This document shows positions 5,672-8,099 of a DNA stretch of 8,099 nt, piece after piece (position 1 is the stretch's first letter; each line of letters begins with the position of its first letter). Both the position numbers and the translations under genes were made by a program. The stretch comes from DTYU01 sp040757355 (lineage in GTDB: Bacteria; Bacillota; Desulfotomaculia; Desulfotomaculales; Ammonificaceae): positions 1 through 8,099 of the forward strand of contig JBFLWY010000080.1 in the NCBI GenBank assembly GCA_040757355.1. The letters run 5' to 3'. The notes below the pieces were generated by a model. That model ran no database searches. It saw only the letters and a list, made by a program, of their open reading frames with translations, and was not told where the DNA came from.

Positions 5672-5824
5672 ACCCAGCACTCAATGGACTTTTTGCCCTT
5701 TGAAGGACAGACCTTCATTGAGCTTAATGAAGCGATAGCTTTTAGACTTCAGGGATTACGTTGAGTGCTGGGTTGCCACCGGGAACGAAAATGTTTTCAA
5801 TGAACGGACCCCAAAGGTCTGTCC
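5672..5824 (+). other. Two interleaved long inverted repeats, possible leader RNA pseudoknot
   Basis: ACCCAGCACTCAA (5672-5684) is perfectly complementary to TTGAGTGCTGGGT (5761-5773). GGACAGACCTT (5705-5715) is perfectly complementary to AAGGTCTGTCC (5814-5824). The arms alternate A-B-A'-B', the topology of an H-type pseudoknot. Local alternatives compete for the same bases: TGAAGG/CCTTCA (5701-5717), CTTCATT/AATGAAG (5713-5732) and CGGAC/GTCCG (5805-5825). The region ends 22 bases before the AGGAGG of the last sulfur gene. The loop between the first arms also holds a 26-codon frame (5684-5764). Regulatory function is an inference; a decayed insertion element is the alternative. Confidence 0.5.
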
Positions 5825-5846
5825 GTATAAGGTTGAACTATTTTCG

Positions 5847-5852
5847 AGGAGG
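5847..5852 (+). promoter_or_regulatory. Ribosome binding site of the DsrH/TusB-like gene
   Basis: AGGAGG at 7 bases before the GTG at 5860 selects that codon over upstream in-frame starts (5761 and 5857). The upstream starts would add sequence translated from the inverted-repeat region. Confidence 0.7.
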
Positions 5853-5859
5853 GGTTGTG

Positions 5860-6033
5860 GTGAAGCTTTTGCACATCTTTCGCTCTCCTCCTACCCCGGA
5901 GGTCCGCAAATTAGCGGCGGTCCTTTCCGGGGGAAATGAGGCCGTCGAGTTCCATCTTTACCAGGATGGTGTTGACTATGACTGTTTGGTGGCGCTCCTC
6001 TTTTCTTGCGACAAGGTTATCAGTTGGTGGTAA
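5860..6033 (+). CDS. 57-residue DsrH/TusB-like sulfur relay protein
   Basis: Starting at the GTG with the AGGAGG, the product begins VKLLHIFRSPPTPEVRKLAA. It continues through a single strand-helix-strand unit (VEFHLYQDGVDYDCLVALLF) and ends CDKVISWW. The opening strand, a C-terminal strand preceded by Asp-Lys, and the terminal tryptophans are what I expect of small DsrH/TusB-type subunits, although those are usually about 95 residues; this one is shorter. C42 and C50 are present. It lies about 510 bases downstream of the other DsrE-fold genes on the same strand, separated by repeat DNA, and may complete a three-subunit DsrEFH-like set. Family placement is by pattern, not alignment. The gene is intact in itself; the interruption is upstream. 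Confidence 0.6.
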   Translation: MKLLHIFRSPPTPEVRKLAAVLSGGNEAVEFHLYQDGVDYDCLVALLFSCDKVISWW

Positions 6034-6104
6034 GGCGCTTTTTGCTCAGTCAGCTTTTTGGAAGATGCGTGATCGAAGGAAAATCTGAGGTGGGATTAGC
6101 AAAA

Positions 6105-6731
6105 ATGAGGTTCACTACCGCTGTTTTATTGATTCTGTCGCTGATGCTCGGGATAGGAATAGGGCTGGGGGTCGAGTTTGGCTTAGCCCGGCAAACTGGG
6201 CAGGGCTCCCCTGATTCCCCTGATGCCGGGCTATCTGCATTAATGCTGCGCAAGGGGAAGGAGTCTTTCGACCGGGCCCGCTACGGGGAAGCCAAGGAAT
6301 ACTTCCGCAGGGCGATCCTTGCGGACCCGGCATCCCCGACGGGCTGGTCGTACTATGACCTTGCCCTTATCTACACCGTGGCCGAACAGTTCAAGAATTA
6401 CGGGAAAATCGTGGAGTCAACGGCTACCGTGCCTGAGACGAAGGCGGCTCCTTCGCCTGAACCGGTACCGGAACCGACGCCCGGGATGACGGCGGAGCCG
6501 GCGCCTGAAGCAACGGCGGCACCGGCCAAGGCAGCTCCTTCGGCTGCTCCGGCGAAGGCGCCTGAGGTAAAGAGCAATCCTCACCAGAAAGCCGGTGAGC
6601 CGGCCAAGGGGGCCCCTGTGGCGCCTGAACCTGCTCCCTCTACCCAGGTGAGTCCCGCACCGGTGCCTGCACCGGCTCCTACGCCGCCGGCTCCGGGTGG
6701 GGTGGAGAGCCCAAAGGACGAAGGGTGTTAG
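6105..6731 (+). CDS. Membrane-anchored protein with one TPR-like motif and a Pro/Ala-rich tail
   Basis: A 208-residue protein of unknown function. An N-terminal hydrophobic segment (about 5-28, after Met-Arg) acts as an uncleaved anchor or signal peptide. One TPR-like helix pair follows (about 46-90), with the spacing Y60, A63, F67, A70 and P75 in ARYGEAKEYFRRAILADPAS. From about residue 112 to the end lies a low-complexity tail built of Pro, Ala, Glu, Thr and Lys (PEPVPEPTP, APAPTPP), ending KDEGC with a terminal cysteine. The tail would be extended and outside the membrane, suited to spanning the cell wall or binding partners. The ATG at 6105 has GAGGTGGG 10 bases upstream. A GTG at 6090 is an alternative, while an ATG at 6006 would overlap the previous gene. 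It starts 71 bases after the sulfur cluster; whether it is co-transcribed is unclear. Confidence 0.7.
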   Translation: MRFTTAVLLILSLMLGIGIGLGVEFGLARQTGQGSPDSPDAGLSALMLRKGKESFDRARYGEAKEYFRRAILADPASPTGWSYYDLALIYTVAEQFKNYGKIVESTATVPETKAAPSPEPVPEPTPGMTAEPAPEATAAPAKAAPSAAPAKAPEVKSNPHQKAGEPAKGAPVAPEPAPSTQVSPAPVPAPAPTPPAPGGVESPKDEGC

Positions 6732-7479
6732 CAGGCTGAAAAAAAGCAGGTATGGCGATGAGGATGTTATAGGATAGAAGAAAAAGCAACCGGAGTTGCA
6801 TGGCAGCAAAATAGTCTTGAATGGTAAGATTCAAGCCGTAGCAAAGGCTGAAGCAGGCTGTCCAGACGACCGGAATGGTTACCAGGCACGAGCATCTCCG
6901 GGTTCGCAGCACGGTCGGCTCTGTTTATAAGCAATAGGGCCGTACCCGAGGTATGCAATGCCGGAAGACCGCCTGTTCCGACGCAGTCCTGTGTACTTTG
7001 AATCAGTGATTTTTATTACCTTACCATAGCTACGGCGCTCAGCAGGCCACCGCAGCCCTTGCGAGATCACCCCCAATTCAGCTCGGTTTCTAGCCTTGTA
7101 ACACTTCACTTTTGCCTCAGCCACATTGGTAGGCTCTGTTGTGATGAATTAAGTAGATATTGCAAATGATCGATCTGGCGAGGGGAAGTAATAATTCCCA
7201 ACACTATTTGATTCAATTAAATTCAACAAATACTTGGATATTCCTGCCACTCATAAACCCTATTTTGCGTAGATAGTCTGTTTTCCCCTTAAATTGTAAA
7301 TGGTCTTGCCGCGCCTTTGTTCATTTCCAGATAACATTTATGGTAACTCATTACTAAAATATGAAATGGGTCAAGCCAATACAAGGATGAAACCTTTATG
7401 CAGGAAATTTGCACCAAAGAGCGAAACATAGGTAGAAGTCAGTCGAAACTTTACTCATGGGCAGGCGGGGGGTTGGAAA
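6732..7479. other. Intergenic region, 748 bases, no supported protein gene
   Basis: No reading frame has a ribosome binding site plus family resemblance. The left half (6776-7140) carries several hairpins and a minus-strand terminator, suggesting a minus-strand transcript or a decayed element: CTTGAAT/ATTCAAG around GGTAAG at 6816-6835, AGCC/GGCT at 6834-6849, and CGCA/TGCG near 7051-7063. The right half (about 7140-7450) is visibly AT-richer than the rest of the window and holds the upstream region of the Clp gene. Only weak promoter-like pairs are seen there, and no clear CtsR or CIRCE operator. Confidence 0.6.
6776..6799 (-). terminator. Intrinsic terminator on the minus strand
   Basis: Read on the minus strand, GCAAC-TCCG-GTTGC (6799-6786) forms a 5-bp stem with a tight tetraloop, immediately followed by TTTTTCTTCT. 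It is placed to end a leftward transcript coming from 6800-7150. A second stem (6816-6835) lies just upstream of it on that strand. No protein gene is recognised in that interval. Confidence 0.55.
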
Positions 7480-8099
7480 ATGTCAAATAATGCATCGGGC
7501 AACAATGGGCAGCCCGAGCTAACTTTAGGCGCCCTGTTTTTTCTAAGAATTGCTAAGGTGACCTTTCAAAACTCCACCCATGTCGGGGTGAACCACTGGT
7601 TGTTATTGCTTGCCGACTACTTTGATTCACTGATCGAGGAGTTGGTGGATGACCTTGACGTCAATGTGCTTAAGGACCGGCTGCGGGCGGAGTTGAGACA
7701 CGACCAGGCAGGTGATCCCTTGTCCAAAAAGGAAGTAATCAGTAAGGCATGGGATATCGCCCAAAAGCTGGAGGATCCTCGGGTCGAGGTCAAGCATCTC
7801 GCTATTGCCATCCTCGAGAGCGCCGGATATGAGGTTATCGGGGAAGAGCCTTCGTTGACGCCGGAGGAAATCGAGCGGCGTTTTGATGCGCTTTTCGGGA
7901 TCCTTTTTGATGAAGATCAGGAAGGCGAATCTGAGGGCGAATCTGCCGATGACCGCCCGAAGGAACAAACCTGGTCTTCGGGTGACGGCTCAGCAGGCAA
8001 ACTCGAGGAATTCGGGCGCAACCTGACCCGTCAGGCCCGGCGGGGGAGATTCGGCAACGTCGTCGGGCGCGAAGAAGAGATTCAACTGGTGATCGAAAC
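7480..8099 (+). CDS. Clp/Hsp100 ATPase (ClpA/ClpB/ClpC type), N-terminal part
   Basis: The frame opens at ATG 7480 (GGGGGG 7 bases upstream) and runs off the window after 206 codons. Residues 176-206 read LEEFGRNLTRQARRGRFGNV then VGREEEIQLVIE, the conserved entry to the first AAA+ module of Clp unfoldases; the Walker A motif lies beyond the edge. The first ~120 residues look like a divergent Clp N-domain with two degenerate repeats. VGVNHWLLLLADY (35-47) and VEVKHLAIAILESAGYEV (102-119) take the place of the usual VGTEHLLLALL blocks. An acidic linker (about 144-170, with a tandem EGESEGES) follows. The product would be a ring-forming ATP-dependent unfoldase, acting with ClpP or as a disaggregase; which cannot be told without the C-terminal part. 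The frame may be missing from gene lists because it has no stop in the window. Confidence 0.85.
   Translation, partial: MSNNASGNNGQPELTLGALFFLRIAKVTFQNSTHVGVNHWLLLLADYFDSLIEELVDDLDVNVLKDRLRAELRHDQAGDPLSKKEVISKAWDIAQKLEDPRVEVKHLAIAILESAGYEVIGEEPSLTPEEIERRFDALFGILFDEDQEGESEGESADDRPKEQTWSSGDGSAGKLEEFGRNLTRQARRGRFGNVVGREEEIQLVIE

Noticed and set aside
5376..5718. Two minus-strand frames of 86 and 78 residues across the palindromic element
   Set aside because: They translate the nested palindrome and its flanks and have no recognisable domain. The DNA is better explained as a structured repeat.
6417..6809. 130-residue Arg-rich reading frame on the minus strand
   Set aside because: It is the antisense of the Pro/Ala/Glu repeat coding region; the biased codons of the plus-strand gene leave the opposite strand open and Arg-rich. 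No ribosome binding site or family match.
6879..7124. 81-residue minus-strand frame in the gap before the Clp gene
   Set aside because: No ribosome binding site or domain, and it ends well before the terminator. It probably crosses structured noncoding DNA.
7360..7500. GGTCAAG and GTCAAAT near the Clp start as a CtsR operator
   Set aside because: The two half-sites are over 100 bases apart and imperfect, whereas the CtsR box needs tandem heptads with a 3-base spacer.
7617..7968. Minus-strand frames of 64 and 113 residues at the right end
   Set aside because: They are antisense to the plus-strand Clp ATPase, which shows clear family motifs and continues off the window.
1..8099. CRISPR array, tRNA or rRNA genes
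   Set aside because: No regularly spaced repeats with unique spacers and no tRNA cloverleaf or rRNA-like sequence were found on either strand by eye.

Overview
The window looks like a moderately GC-rich, low-redundancy stretch from an anaerobic Firmicute of the Clostridia (Peptococcaceae / Desulfotomaculum-Pelotomaculum type). This placement is an inference. It rests on the strong AGGAGG-type ribosome binding sites, the frequent GTG starts, and a YeeE-TusA-DsrE sulfur-trafficking cluster of a kind I associate with that group. No rRNA, tRNA or CRISPR array is visible.

Left part (1-1501), a mobile-element scar with a toxin-antitoxin pair. An IS21-type transposase (IstA) fragment is cut at about residue 91 and joined directly to the C-terminal half of an IS200-like Y1/REP-associated transposase. 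Neither can be functional. A translationally coupled UPF0175 antitoxin and PIN-like DUF3368 toxin follow.

Middle left (1574-3154). A highly divergent FtsZ/tubulin-fold protein stands alone. Its T7 catalytic acids appear substituted, and its nucleotide-binding T4 glycine loop is replaced by three 24-bp tandem repeats. About 525 bases without a convincing gene follow. This gap holds a good promoter for the next operon and a broken minus-strand reading frame.

Centre (3155-6033), a sulfur import and relay cluster. It encodes a YeeE/YedE-type transporter with the family's conserved cysteines, a TusA-type sulfurtransferase with the CPxP motif, two small DsrE-fold proteins, and, after an interruption of about 510 bases, a 57-residue DsrH/TusB-like protein ending in Ser-Trp-Trp. 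Together they resemble thiosulfate (or another sulfur species) uptake coupled to TusA and a DsrEFH/TusBCD-like relay. The interruption holds an orphan translation start, a 115-base nested palindromic element, and two interleaved long inverted repeats that could form a pseudoknot just upstream of the last small gene.

Right part (6105-8099). A membrane-anchored protein has a single TPR-like motif and a long Pro/Ala/Glu tail. It is followed by about 750 bases without a supported protein gene. That gap contains a minus-strand intrinsic terminator and a run of hairpins, suggesting a transcribed but unidentified minus-strand element. The window ends inside the N-terminal part of a Clp/Hsp100 ATPase with a divergent N-domain, truncated by the window edge before its Walker A motif.
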